Positions 22,960-33,731 are shown, numbered from the stretch's first letter. The stretch is DNA of 64,000 nt from Gonocerus acuteangulatus (GCA_946811695.1 OX328127.1:45642611-45706610), one strand, 5' to 3'. Translations and numbers: made by a program. Notes: a model not told the origin generated them from the sequence alone.

Positions 22960-23432
22960 GTGTACTATAGTGATAAGAATTGTGTCATAAAGAAAAATTT
23001 GTTGATTAGCAAATTACCAGATTAGTTCAACGCCTTTGACCTAGCCAAGAGACTAATGCAATTCCGGTCTTCCCACAATTTGGTGCTTTCGACTTTATAT
23101 ATATCTTTTGGAATAGCTGATTTGAACCCAGATTCTCTGGTTTTACGCTCGAATTTGGCTGCCGGACATCATATCCCAACTTTTTTCTCCAAAGGAGCCA
23201 AAGCTTCATATAATCGGCATAATGGTAAATTTTTCTGAAGTCAGACCGTGCTATTGTCATATAAGGTTTTAGTATAACTAAGCCTAATAGTATTAAATTT
23301 ATGTGCCACTGTATAATACATAGGACGGTCTAAACCATCAGTACTTGAAATAAACTAAAATAAAACTACTAAATCAGAATATGAGCGGAAGACGCTGCCC
23401 TCTCCACCATCTCATTACCCTTTGGCCCCTTA

Positions 23433-25043
23433 CAGTGGGTCAAGAAATTATTCATACACTTAATTTATTAGTCAATAATATTTTATTTTATTTTTTGAAT
23501 CCAAACAAACTGCAGATAATAATAATAAATAACATTTGACATTACTTTGATGCAAAACCAAAAATTAAAAACACGCTCAATTCTATTAATAACAAAAAAA
23601 TAAATTTTGGCATGCAAAAAAAAATATTCATACACTTAAGTTAGGCGTTATGATAGCTCTAAAATTGTTTCATGGGCCAATGTTTCAACTTAATACCAAT
23701 AATTATTTATTTCTTATGAAACACAACGTGTTCTCTCAACATGGGAAATAATTAAAGCCTCAATATTCTAAGATAATTCTAGCGAAATAGATCGCAAATC
23801 TAAGGAACTGAATTCTTATCTTAAAGATGAAATCGTTAAACTTTTAAATCAAGGACGGAGTTACCGATGCTTCTTATGAAAGCTGGGATTGTATTAAGCA
23901 TCCAAGCAATATATAATTAAAACGTTTAAACACTTATCAGTGAACAATAAAAAACACAATGACAGAAAACGTTCGGTGAATGTGTGATTCCCGTGAAATC
24001 GTGCAAAAAACTGCAAAAAACCCACAAATTATTTGCTCCCGAGCTAGCAGAACACATCGCATCATGTTATGGGAACCTTAAACCGTAACACCTTAAACCG
24101 TGAGGTACTGGCTACATGAAGCGGGATATAGTGGTAGAGCTGTTAAAAAAATGCCTTTTAAAATTTCGACAAAAAAGAATTAAGTTTTCCCGGGATCATG
24201 AGAAAATCCCGCTTTCATTTTGAAAAAATGTGTTGTTTTTGGACGAAAGGAAGTTCAATGTTTACAAATCCCTCGAACAGAGATTTTTTTGAAGGCAAAA
24301 GAGCAGAGCTTTCGAAGCAAAACATCCCCAACCTACTGAGAAGCAAGACAGGGGTAATGCCATGGTTTGAGGTTGTATGAGCGCCAGCGGAGTTCGTGAA
24401 CTTTCAGAAATTGATTGTTATTTGAATACTGAGAACCATATGACTGTGTTGCGAGGTAATTTAAATTTTAAAAAATGTGCGAAAGGTAGGAATAGACAGC
24501 ACCTATTTGTTCCAGTAGGTCTGTGACCTCAAGCATACCGCGAAAATGGCTATTGTACAATGTTCGCCAAATGCTGCAAACACCACCTCAATCACCAGAT
24601 CCTAAGACCTCAGAACATTTATGGGCATTATTGAAGTTAAAAATTTCAAAAACTTCATGTTCTTTAGGAAAGAGTTAATTTATAACCTTCAGAAATCGAC
24701 TATCAGGGGAATAACGAACGCATAGAACCAATGCCCAGGAGACTTCAAGCAGTCATAAATCAGAAAGGGTATCCTTGTAAGGGAGGGGAAGGGTTTAAGT
24801 ACTGAAAATGTTTTAGTAGAATCTTTTTTTTGGTTTCATAAGTGTTTGAATAATTGTTTTGCTTATAACATTTTCAAATTTTGCAGCTGACATAATTTCA
24901 TGAGGTATTACATTTCAGTGCTTTATAAAATTAATGTAAAATGCCCTCTGTTATAACTATCTGTTGATATTTTGCGCTAAAAAAAATGAATAAAAAAATT
25001 ATACCCAATAAATTAAGTGTATGAATAATTTTTTGACCCAGTG
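23433..25043 (+). mobile_element. Tc1/mariner transposon
   Basis: 1,611 bp with inverted ends CAGTGGGTCAAGAAATTATT and its near-complement (ending TTTTTTGACCCAGTG), flanked by TA on both sides (23431-23432 and 25044-25045). Length, termini and TA target fit the Tc1 branch. The transposase inside is degenerate. Confidence 0.92.
23785..24790 (+). pseudogene. Tc1-like transposase, degenerate
   Basis: Readable pieces in order: KDEIVKLLNQGRSYR near 23825-23870 (N-terminal helix-turn-helix); ICSRASRTHRI near 24030-24065; an interrupted middle with the KRKFSFPGIMR-like block; FGRKEVQCLQI-type region equivalent to the catalytic DESKFN block near 24235-24265; VWGCMSASGVRELSEID near 24365-24415; and PMPRRLQAVINQKGYP near 24730-24775, a typical Tc1 C-terminus. 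Frameshifts and stops between them mean it cannot make a working enzyme. Confidence 0.8.
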
Positions 25044-25074
25044 TATGTCCTGGAGTCCAGGCAAGGTAGACGGT

Positions 25075-25385
25075 ATAACCTAAACCTTACAGCATGGTGA
25101 AGTACTGCAATAGCTTTCTGATCCCCGGGTTATCAATATACATGTTATGGTTCTCGTTTTATACAGTCTGTCAGTACGTCAGGGGAAACATTACATTCTG
25201 AGCATAGGGGTCTGTCCTGTCTTTGCATTGTGTATGAATGTGTTAATAGTAACTTGATATATAGAATGTGTCTGGATTGATGTAAAGAATGTGTTGCTAT
25301 CTTGTGCTAACGATTCCACGGCATTCTGAATTGGTTCCGAATTGCCTTTGTAAGGAGACAGGAATAGAGACGGTCCCTTCATTAA
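25075..25385 (-). pseudogene. Non-LTR element remnant, family C C-terminal knuckle region
   Basis: Minus strand reads LLTHSYTMQRQDRPLCSECN followed by VLTDCIKREP, which parallels LTHSYIMTRQDRPTCTYCN in the fragment at 11655-12345. Only this short C-terminal piece is readable. Upstream residues are ambiguous. Confidence 0.6.
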
Positions 25386-25607
25386 CTCAGCTCACCAATC
25401 AATTCTCTTGACAAAGGAGCAAATTTTGTTTTATTTCCATTACTCTTGACAGTGAGGCTTCAGTGTCTCTCTTAGCTATCTTCTTCTATTCCAAATACAA
25501 AACATTCCTACGTTAATTGGTTATTTGAATTTTTATTATTCATTGCAAAAATAGAAAATTCATTCATTACGTCTGAAATGTTTCAATAATTATTTTTTTA
25601 CATATTT

Positions 25608-26461
25608 ATAATTTATTTTTATTATAGTTTGACGTAGCTTAGGCGAAGATTCGGGATCTATGGGTTCTGAAACATGAAATTTTCTGTTCAACAATTATGT
25701 TTCTGTTGGATTACGTCATTAAGTCAACCTCATAAGAGGGTTTCCTTCCTATGGAGGGAGTGAGGAAACACGCTAAATACACGTTCCAATTTTTTAAGTA
25801 AATCAGAATGAAACATGTGTCACAATCAAAATCATATAAAGCCTTAAATCAATATCAATGATTTCTAAATAATTCTAATAGACTGATAAGAAATGTGATA
25901 TGCATTCCATCGAATATACCAGTGACTTGTGACCCTAACCTTTTTCTTTTGTTTTTGTCTTTTTTTTTTTTTTTGTTTCATTTAGAAACTATTTCGGTAT
26001 GTAAGTGCTTCTGGAATTTTCATGTTTTGTAAAATAACCCGAAAATGGTTTATAAATCAAAAGTATTTGTGAAAATATTTTGAAAATGGTCGAGAAAGGC
26101 GATCATTCGAAAACTGAATAAATTTCCTACACCCACATTATAAGAGATCCATCCTAATTGGAGAAAATAGTGCTCAAACTTCCAGAAATGTTGCTTTTGT
26201 TCAATTGAAGGTATTAATATCATTTCCTGCAGTTTTTATCTTATTTCTTCATCTTACCAATACAAATAAGTATTACTTAGTGCGCTCCTGAAATTTATAC
26301 TTACATTATGACAGTCATTACTTACGACTATTACTAATTCTTTTAACATTGAATCTTGTCCAGCATTACTCCTATTTCTTTATATTTGTTACTTTGTTAA
26401 TTTTCATATTTTTGCCGTTTATTCGCCTAAGTTACGTCAAACTATAATAAAAATAAATTAT
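25608..26461. mobile_element. Inverted-repeat element at the spacer/right-arm junction
   Basis: 40-bp inverted ends (25608-25647 and 26422-26461) share ATTATAGTTTGACGTA and CTTAGGCGAA. Inside are a Helentron-like 3' end (about 25655-25781, ending CACGCTAA) and internal blocks of the same family (26040-26190). Its right boundary coincides with the first base of the right arm. Whether it is a MITE or a by-product of the inversion is unresolved. Confidence 0.65.
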
Positions 26462-28557
26462 GCATTTTATAGTGTATGTTTTTCCATTTCAATGAATAAC
26501 TTATTTCAAGATATTTGGCCAATATTTTCATAAATTACAAAAAAGTCAGATTTTATTGATAACTTGACATTTTTCAAGTAACCATTTATTTATTTTTCTA
26601 ATTTAAGTTACTAAATCTGTTTATGACTCACGGTAAGGGCCAACTTACAGAGGAGCATAGAGGTAAATAACTATTAAACGTGGGGTATCCCGTGGTCTAG
26701 TTGCTAGCGCGCTAGTTCATAAGCGGGAGATGGTGGGTTCGATCCCCACCGGTGCCAGAAATTTTCTCATCTCAGGGCTCGCTGGACGTCGGCGCTAATG
26801 GCCAAAATTTATGTCGATGCGCCGTAAGAAAAAAAAAAAAAAAAAAAAAAAACTATTAAACGTTTAAGAGCTTTAACATGATTAGAGCAATATCTATTCT
26901 TGAAGTAACTTAGCAGGAGTTGCTCCCCAATATCAACATTAAACATTAACTAGAAAATGATGAATATTAACATTCGAAATTTCTTACAAAATAGATTTAA
27001 GAGCGTAAATTTAAAAAGTGCCACCTCAGTGTGAGATAAAGTTTGGAAAGTATCTTCTTCCTTTAAAGTCGAAATCTGTTTTTTATTGATAGATGCTAAG
27101 ATGCCACAGTTCTCGTGAGTCAGATTCTATTTGAATTTGAATACTTGCTCTATGGTTGCTTGTAAAAAAAAAAAAAAAAAAAAAAAAGAAAGAACATAAT
27201 ATCTAGTGTTTATTCCTATTAACCTTGGGGACTTAGCAAGAGGAAGAGTTGCTGTTTACTGGGTCTCTGCCAGGTTCTACATACATTCCATACTGGTCAT
27301 TGCTTATGCGCTTTTGTAGATTGTCTTGAACTATTAACTAGCGCTCCATGTTAGATGTTGATAAAAAGTACTTCTGCGAACTAACATTATCTATGGAGAA
27401 ATCAGAAGCTGTTAAATCTGATTCAGGAAAGAGGTTAAAAGACATTAACAATTTTTTCCCTATAAACAAATAACTCCTAAGTTGATAAGCTCCCTATAAA
27501 CAAATAAGCCGCTTAAGTTGACGCTTTAGGTTTTCAAATCCGTCCGCTTTATCAAAGTCCGCTTTATAAAGAGATACGCTTTATCAAAGTCCAATAACTT
27601 AGGCGATTTAACAATGACAGTGTTTCAAGAAACATTCGCCGCAAATTCAATTGTAAAAAATAACTAAATCGTCCAAATTGAACGATTTTTCAAATGGTTT
27701 TGAAAGCTTGAGCGCCGTAGGTTTTTAAAAAATTATTTCAAATATGTAAAGAAGTTTTGTTTGGTTTTTGCAGCAAACATTTTTTTCGAAGATACCTCAA
27801 TTGCAAAATTATTAGGCAACAACTATTAAACTGATTTAAACAATCTTTGTTGGGTTGTCTTATTCTATAATCAAAATTTTATTCTAGAATATGAATAAGT
27901 CTTAGCTACATTTTAAGTCACCGAAAAAAATGATCATCGCTCCTTTAAAATTATCGTAGAAAAAATATTTCTAAAGATTTGATATAAATATACGCCTTAT
28001 ACATTCTAGAATAATGAGAAAAAAAAATATCTATTTCCCCTAGTTTGAGATTCTTTCCCTTCTAGATTCACAGGAAACAAGATGCCGATAAACTTACTTC
28101 CTTCATAATTATTTAGATAACAAACTGATAATGGATAATAATTCTGTAAAAATGAAATTCAACATTTTTCGTTGGGAAATACAACTTTATGAAAATGACA
28201 GCATTCAAGAAAAAGAAAGAAAAAACTTTTCTATTATTATTGATAATTTTCCGGATTAATTCCAAGTTTCCCGGTTGACAGTAAACGCTGTGTTAAGTAG
28301 TAATATACTACTACAGCTACATAAGACATATTTAAGTCGAAAGTATCTTTTCCGAATCAAAAACACCTTCTTTGCCTTGTTTTTTTGTCGGTTTTCAATT
28401 TTGGTATGATTAAAATAAGCTCACAAGTATAAGTATTTAATAAAAAGCAGAAACTTCTTTTACTGCGTTTTTTTTTTTTTTTTTTTTTTTTTGTTCCGAG
28501 GTTTTTTTGGCAGTTGTTCTTCTAGTGTGTTTTGTTTTGTTGCTAGAAGGTAATCCA
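26461..28557 (-). repeat. Right arm of giant inverted repeat
   Basis: Reverse complement of 20867-22959, 2,097 bp. Differences are mainly homopolymer lengths and a few substitutions. Immediately outside (28565 onward) parts of the arm recur in direct orientation. Confidence 0.95.
26682..26850 (+). mobile_element. tRNA-derived SINE, family 1, in right arm
   Basis: Mirror of 22571-22738. The duplication AACTATTAAACGT flanks it (26669-26681 and 26851-26863), followed on the inside by a 20+ nt A-tail. Confidence 0.93.
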
Positions 28558-28564
28558 CCAGGTA

Positions 28565-28677
28565 GAACAAATAACTCCTAAAAGCCGCTTAAGTTGACGC
28601 TTTAGGTTTTCAAATCCGTCCGCTTTATCAATGTCCGCTTTATAAAGAGATACGCTTTATCAAAGTCCTTATAACTT
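28565..28677. repeat. Partial duplicate of arm sequence, left of Jockey
   Basis: ACAAATAACTCCTAAAAGCC.. to ..CAAAGTCCTTATAACTT repeats 27465-27600 of the right arm with one internal deletion. It continues after the Jockey insertion at 33383, so it was one block before Jockey arrived. Confidence 0.85.
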
Positions 28678-28893
28678 TTTTTTTTTTTTATTTTATTTAT
28701 TTATTTATTTATTTGAAATCTGTAAAAATTATAAACAGTACAATAATCAAGTTTGATGATGCAGATATATGAACAAGTTGAAAAAAATGGAAAAAGTAAA
28801 ATAAAATAAAAACAATACAAAATGTGAAAGAAGCCAGCCATTGTTGGCACTTTCAAAGCTGTCCAAATAAATATTTTAATGATCCCTATATGA

Positions 28894-31587
28894 TCAGAAG
28901 AGTAAATTGTCTCGGGGCCACTGTCTCTTGAGCCGCCTGGGAGGATTGTCTGGATGGGATTGGGACGATAGGGATAGACCTTCCGGGTTAGGATGGTAGG
29001 ACAATTTGGAGTGGAACATTTGGAAACGGGTTTTAGCAAGGTCAAGGACAAATGGAATGTTAAGGTCATTGTGAAGGGTTTTGTTTGAGACGTAGAAAGG
29101 GGCATTTACAATTTTACGGAGCACTTTTGACTGGAATGCCTGTATTCTGTTGATGTTGGATGGTTTTGCAGACCCCCAGAGTTCAAGTCCGTATGTCCAT
29201 ATTGGTCGAATGATTGTTTTGTATATCGTTAGTTTGTTCTGTATTGATAATTTAGATGAGGGTCCAAGGAGTCGTCTAAGTAGTCCGTATCTTTTGTTCA
29301 GTTCTTGTCTTTTCAGTCTCGTGTGAGGGTTCCATGTCAGTCGGCTGTCAAGGTATAATCCTAGATATCGAACCTCGCTGGATACTGGTAGTGGAGTGTT
29401 TTTGAGATGTACAGAAGGGCATGATCTCCGGTTGAGAGTGAATGTAACCTGCTTACATTTTTCCGGGTTGATTTTTACTCTCCACATGTCACTCCAATGT
29501 TGTATGGCGGTGAGATGTTCCTGCAGGTGTTGGGATGCTACTGAGGGATCAGGGGAAGTTGACAGGATGGCAGTATCATCTGCGTAGGTTGTTAGTAGGG
29601 TTTGGGGGTGTGTGGGAATATCCGCAGTGTAAAGGAGGAAAAGGAGAGGACCAATAATACTCCCTTGAGGGACTCCAGCATTTATGGGGCAGGTCGGGGA
29701 AAGAGTTGTACCGTATTTGACTTGGAAGGATCTGTTTGACAGATAGGATTTGAGGATAAGGAAATAGGTGTGTGGAAGTATAAGCTTTACTTTGTAAAGT
29801 AATCCCGGGTGCCAAACCCGATCGAATGCTTGAGCAACGTCGAGAAAGGCACTCGTGCAAAAACTCTTACGTTCAAGCGAGGAGGAAATTGAGTCTACGA
29901 CTCGTAAGCACTGTTGTATAGTGGAATGCTGGAAGCGGAAACCAAATTGATGGTTGGGAATTGTATTCGAGGATTCTATGATAGGGAGGATTCTTTTGTA
30001 CAGGAGTTTTTCGAATATTTTGGACATTAATGGGAGAAGGCTGATGGGCCGATAGGAAGAGGGGCAATCTGGAGGTTTAAAGGGTTTGGGGATAACGACG
30101 ACGACTGAGTGTTTCCAGGGATTCGGGAAATGGGTTGTTCTTAGGATTGAGTTATAGAGGTATGTAAGGAATATAATGGCCTTCTGGGGGAGGTTTTTGA
30201 GTATTGTGGAGGTGATAAGATCATAACCGGGAGATTTCCTAGGAAGGTGTTTGATGATGTATTTAACATCGGATGGATGGAAAGCTTTGGGAGGGAAGGA
30301 CAAAGGTAAAGGAGAATTCAGGTAATGTTCGATATCTGCATCATGGGAAGGGCTCATTTGAGGATTAGGGGAAAATACTGTGGTTAGGTGTGTGGAGAGG
30401 AGGAGCGCCTTTTCTTCATCACTTCTGGCCCAGGTCCCATCGTTGCGTTTGAGAGGGGAAGGGATTGAGTGGAACTTAAGGATTTTACGAGTGACTGTCC
30501 ACAAAGAACAGTATTGTGTAGAGAGGGATGAAAGGTATTCGTTAAAGGATTCTGAACGGAATTGGGATAGGGAAGATTTCAGTTGGCGTGTCAGTCTGTT
30601 GTATGCGTTTCTGTCCGAGGGATAACGGGATCTTTGCCATAAAGCCCTGGCTCGTCGCTTGGCTGCAAGGAGTTCTTGGATGTGGTTTGGGAGTTGCATT
30701 TTGGGTGGAGGAGGTAACCCTGTCCTTGGTCGGCATGAATTGCGGGCACTGTCCTGAATGGCTTTAGTAAACAATTCAGTGGCTTTGTCTAGGTCTGAAG
30801 GGGTTTTTAGGGAAACGGTTAGGTCTATGGAGTGCTCTAGGTTAAGCTGAAATGATTGCCAGTTGATAGGACCGGGTGTGAGGGTTGGTTGTAGAGGACG
30901 GGGTACAGCGGATGAGAAGAGGGTTAGAAGGATCGCAGAATGGTCCGACGATAGGTCGAGGAGCGAATCAACAGAAGTCGCTATACCTCCCAAGCCAGAC
31001 GAGATGAAGAAGTCGACTAGGTCAGGACTACGGGATGGATCGGTTGGCCAGTATGTTGGTGTGTTTGGCGATATAGGGAGATAATTCTGGGAGTTAAGGA
31101 TATCATAAAGGATTCTGCCACGGGAGTTAGCTGAACGGCTTCCCCACATGGGGTGTTTCGCGTTGAAATCACCCCCGGTGAGGAAGCGGGGACCAAAGGA
31201 TTGGAATATTGACAGGAATTCAGGATGGTAAATGGAATGGTTGGGAGAACAATACACTGCGGACAGTATGATATCGAAGGGAGAAAGGGAAAGGGATATA
31301 GATGTTACCTGCAGGCTTGCTGATGCGATGCTGGATTCTTGGTGATGCTTGATGTTGCTCTTGATTAGAATCAGAGTGCCATGCTGCGCCAGAGATGGAT
31401 GGTCGGTTCGATAACAGGAGTAACCCTTGACACCGAATGTCATGGATTCTTTCAGGTGTGTTTCAGTTATAAGTGCAATGTCAATGTTTTTGTCAGTTAG
31501 TAAAAGTGTGAGTTCTTGTCTTCTTGTTGTGAGTCCGTTGGCATTCCACAAAAGAATTGAGAGATGGGAATTATGGAAGCGTTGCAT
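28894..31587 (-). CDS. Jockey ORF2, endonuclease and reverse transcriptase
   Basis: 897 residues, near the usual length for the clade. The N-terminal AP-type endonuclease has WNANGL (about 14-19), the ETH motif (about 42-44), GDFNAKHPMWG (139-149) and SDH (214-216). RT motifs are YRPISLLP (about 512-519), FLDVAQAFD (581-589), AGVPQGS (637-643) and the catalytic YADD (668-671). The endonuclease nicks the target and the RT primes cDNA from it. No C-terminal RNase H, consistent with Jockey. All catalytic motifs are intact. The start ATG at 31587 overlaps the end of ORF1, suggesting coupled re-initiation or frameshifting, as proposed for related elements. Confidence 0.95.
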   Translation of the reverse strand: MQRFHNSHLSILLWNANGLTTRRQELTLLLTDKNIDIALITETHLKESMTFGVKGYSCYRTDHPSLAQHGTLILIKSNIKHHQESSIASASLQVTSISLSLSPFDIILSAVYCSPNHSIYHPEFLSIFQSFGPRFLTGGDFNAKHPMWGSRSANSRGRILYDILNSQNYLPISPNTPTYWPTDPSRSPDLVDFFISSGLGGIATSVDSLLDLSSDHSAILLTLFSSAVPRPLQPTLTPGPINWQSFQLNLEHSIDLTVSLKTPSDLDKATELFTKAIQDSARNSCRPRTGLPPPPKMQLPNHIQELLAAKRRARALWQRSRYPSDRNAYNRLTRQLKSSLSQFRSESFNEYLSSLSTQYCSLWTVTRKILKFHSIPSPLKRNDGTWARSDEEKALLLSTHLTTVFSPNPQMSPSHDADIEHYLNSPLPLSFPPKAFHPSDVKYIIKHLPRKSPGYDLITSTILKNLPQKAIIFLTYLYNSILRTTHFPNPWKHSVVVVIPKPFKPPDCPSSYRPISLLPLMSKIFEKLLYKRILPIIESSNTIPNHQFGFRFQHSTIQQCLRVVDSISSSLERKSFCTSAFLDVAQAFDRVWHPGLLYKVKLILPHTYFLILKSYLSNRSFQVKYGTTLSPTCPINAGVPQGSIIGPLLFLLYTADIPTHPQTLLTTYADDTAILSTSPDPSVASQHLQEHLTAIQHWSDMWRVKINPEKCKQVTFTLNRRSCPSVHLKNTPLPVSSEVRYLGLYLDSRLTWNPHTRLKRQELNKRYGLLRRLLGPSSKLSIQNKLTIYKTIIRPIWTYGLELWGSAKPSNINRIQAFQSKVLRKIVNAPFYVSNKTLHNDLNIPFVLDLAKTRFQMFHSKLSYHPNPEGLSLSSQSHPDNPPRRLKRQWPRDNLLF

Positions 31588-32920
31588 TCTGGGATTTAGG
31601 AAGGAAGTGTGCTGTAAGGGTAGTCATCAGGTTAATTAAAGGAGTAAGAAGGGTTTCGAGTTTATTTAGGAAAGAGGAGAAAAGCATCATTGGATCTTGA
31701 TCCTGGTGCTGTGTGGTTTGCTTAGACGGGGCGGGAGTAGATGGGAAGGTAGGCAAGGTTTGGGGTTGCGGAGGAGTAGTAGAAGAGGTAGGAAGGGAAG
31801 ATGGTTCATGTGGTTTCTGAGCTGGTTTAGGGACAGGCGGCTTCTTTTTCTCGAGCGTGGTTAGCAGGGAGGAGTAGGTGACGTTCGGCCGGCGATGGGA
31901 CGATTCTTGTGCTGCTGGAACGGGCTGAAGGCTGGGGAAGTGGGATGGTCCGCTGGGTGGTAATGATTTCTTGGCGTCTTTTTGATGACTGAGCTGGGTT
32001 CTCTGCCGTTGCATTCTGATTGTTTTGAGTGCTTTATATACTTCACACCCTTTGTAGCTGGCAGTGTGATTTTCGCCGCAGTTCGCGCAGCTCGCAGGGG
32101 CTTCGATTGGCTTGTGGCAGTCCTTAGAGGGGTGTTCAGATCCGCATTTGACACATTTTGATTTGTGATGACAATATGTGCGGGTGTGATTGAACTCTTG
32201 GCAGTTTTGGCATTGTATGACATCGCCCCTGCGTCGCGGTTCTTCTACTTTTATTTTTGTGTACAGTAGGTATTGCTCGCGGAAAATTTCCTTGCTCTTT
32301 TCGTTTTTTTCCAGGTCGACGAAGAAGAGCGGCAATTGGGCCTTTGTGACTGGGTGCCGTACGTTATGGGCTCGTTTGACGGAGTAGCCTTTATTGGAGA
32401 GCTCACTAATGATGTCTTCGGGGGGCGTTGAGTGGTGGAGGTGTCGGATGACCACCCTGTAGGATTTGTCCTCGGGTAACTGGTAGCAGTGAAAATCTGC
32501 TTCCTTGCTTTCCAGGTGTCGTATGATGCTTCTGTAGGAGTCACTGCTAGTAGGCTTTATGACGATGTCATTGAACCTTGCCCGGCATTCAAAATTATTT
32601 TCTCCAACGAGATCTTTCAGGGTGCTGCTAAATTTTTTGAAATCCGATACCTTCCTGATGTAAATGTTAGGAGGTTTCATAGAATTTTGCGACAGATTCC
32701 GGCACACTTGATTGTTTTCTGAATTTCTGGAGTGAGTTGAGGGGCTATTTTGAGGTAGAGTGGACTTTTTTTGTTTTATCTTGGGTGGTGTTAGTACGTC
32801 ACTGGCTCTCTTACGTAATCTTTTACGTCTTCCGGTGGCGACGTTTTCGACATCTTGGGCTGAGGTTGATTCAATCACAGTCATATTTTGTTCGCTAGCC
32901 TCAATAGAAGACATAGTCAA
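31571..32920 (-). CDS. Jockey ORF1, Gag-like nucleic-acid-binding protein
   Basis: 449 residues. A basic N-terminus includes RRKRLRKR at about 31-38. A central domain with RVVIRHLHHSTPPEDI (about 155-170) corresponds to the region preceding the zinc knuckles in Jockey-type Gag proteins. Three CCHC knuckles follow: C237-C250 (CQNCQEFNHTRTYC), C256-C268 and C278-C292. The C-terminus is Pro/Ser-rich. In Jockey elements this protein packages element RNA and targets it to chromatin. Its end overlaps the ORF2 start by 17 bp. The start codon chosen is the first ATG after a short stop-rich stretch. No frame damage seen. Confidence 0.93.
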   Translation of the reverse strand: MTMSSIEASEQNMTVIESTSAQDVENVATGRRKRLRKRASDVLTPPKIKQKKSTLPQNSPSTHSRNSENNQVCRNLSQNSMKPPNIYIRKVSDFKKFSSTLKDLVGENNFECRARFNDIVIKPTSSDSYRSIIRHLESKEADFHCYQLPEDKSYRVVIRHLHHSTPPEDIISELSNKGYSVKRAHNVRHPVTKAQLPLFFVDLEKNEKSKEIFREQYLLYTKIKVEEPRRRGDVIQCQNCQEFNHTRTYCHHKSKCVKCGSEHPSKDCHKPIEAPASCANCGENHTASYKGCEVYKALKTIRMQRQRTQLSHQKDAKKSLPPSGPSHFPSLQPVPAAQESSHRRPNVTYSSLLTTLEKKKPPVPKPAQKPHEPSSLPTSSTTPPQPQTLPTFPSTPAPSKQTTQHQDQDPMMLFSSFLNKLETLLTPLINLMTTLTAHFLPKSQNATLP

Positions 32921-32976
32921 CAGCTGTTAATAGTACAATTAAAAAAAATAAAAAAAAAATAAAATAAAAAATAGTT

Positions 32977-33048
32977 GTCTCCGGCGAGCTGCGAACCCGA
33001 GACACTTATGTTAGCAGAATCGTACGCTGCCACTGAGCCAAGGAGGCT
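32977..33048 (-). ncRNA. tRNA-like sequence in the Jockey 5' UTR
   Basis: On the minus strand TGGCTCAGTGGCAGCG fits a box A/D-arm, and CTCGGGTTCGCAGCTCG fits a box B/T-arm with four of five T-stem pairs. The putative acceptor strands (GCCTCCT and CGGAGAC) pair at about five of seven positions. The anticodon arm is weak. It is an embedded tRNA-derived sequence or a chance match, not a convincing functional tRNA gene. Confidence 0.45.
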
Positions 33049-33382
33049 GACGTAAATCAATTAGTAGCGCAGGGCCTAGTATCTAAAATACTGAAGGGGC
33101 ATTGACAGCCTCTCTATCAGGCGAGTGCAGGAGCGCCCCCACCACTAGCCTCAGCTAGGGTAATGGCCCACACAACGATAGAAAATGAGTGTTTTTACTC
33201 ACTTATTTTGTGGTGATCCAGTGAGTGAAATTTCTTCAAACTACACACTAATGTTCACTAGTGGCTCAGCTACCACTGTGCAACTTTTCATTCACGGGAA
33301 ACACCTCGGTCCACTTTGAAAACACTAATTTCAGAGAGCTGTTTAGATCGCTGTGTCGTTGGCTACACCTGGGACAGAACTC

Positions 33383-33729
33383 CCTTATAACTTAGGCGAT
33401 TTAACAATGACAGTGTTTCAAGAAACATTCGCCGCAAATTCAATTGTAAAAAAAAACTAAATCGTCCAAATTGAACGATTTTTCAAATGGTTTTGAAAGC
33501 TTGAGCGCCGTAGGTTTTTAAAAAATTATTTCAATTATGTAAAGAAGTTTCTTTTGGTTTTTGCAGCAAACATTTTTTCCGAAGATACCCAGGGCTCGCT
33601 GAGAAAATTCCTGGCTGCACCGTGGACGTCGGCGCTAATGGCCAAAATTTATGTCGATGCGCCGTAAAAAAAAAAAACAAAAAAAAAAAAAAAACGATTA
33701 AACCTTTAAGAGCTTTAACATGATTAGAG

Positions 33730-33731
<2 letters not shown>
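33383..33731. repeat. Rearranged duplicate of arm sequence, right of Jockey
   Basis: 33383-33585 matches the arm block 27595-27800. It then joins directly to a truncated SINE (33587-33695) and to AACCTTTAAGAGCTTTAACATG, which match 26765-26890. In the right arm these two blocks occur in the opposite order, so the copy is permuted relative to its source. Confidence 0.85.

Larger units (their letters stand above)
22960..26460. other. Spacer between the inverted-repeat arms
   Basis: 3.5 kb of unique sequence holding a Tc1 element (23433-25043), a non-LTR remnant (25075-25385) and a short inverted-repeat element (25608-26461) that abuts the right arm exactly. Confidence 0.85.
28678..33382 (-). 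mobile_element. Full-length Jockey-clade retrotransposon
   Basis: 4,705 bp on the minus strand. It has a 5' UTR of about 460 bp, ORF1 (31571-32920), ORF2 (28894-31587) and a 3' UTR ending in an AAAT/A-rich tail at 28678-28712. The perfect 11-bp duplication CCTTATAACTT (28667-28677 and 33383-33393) marks the insertion. The paralogous block at 27560-27620 shows the corresponding unoccupied site, AAAGTCCAATAACTTAGGCG. No RNase H domain, as usual for Jockey. Both ORFs are open, so it could be young and active. Confidence 0.96.
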
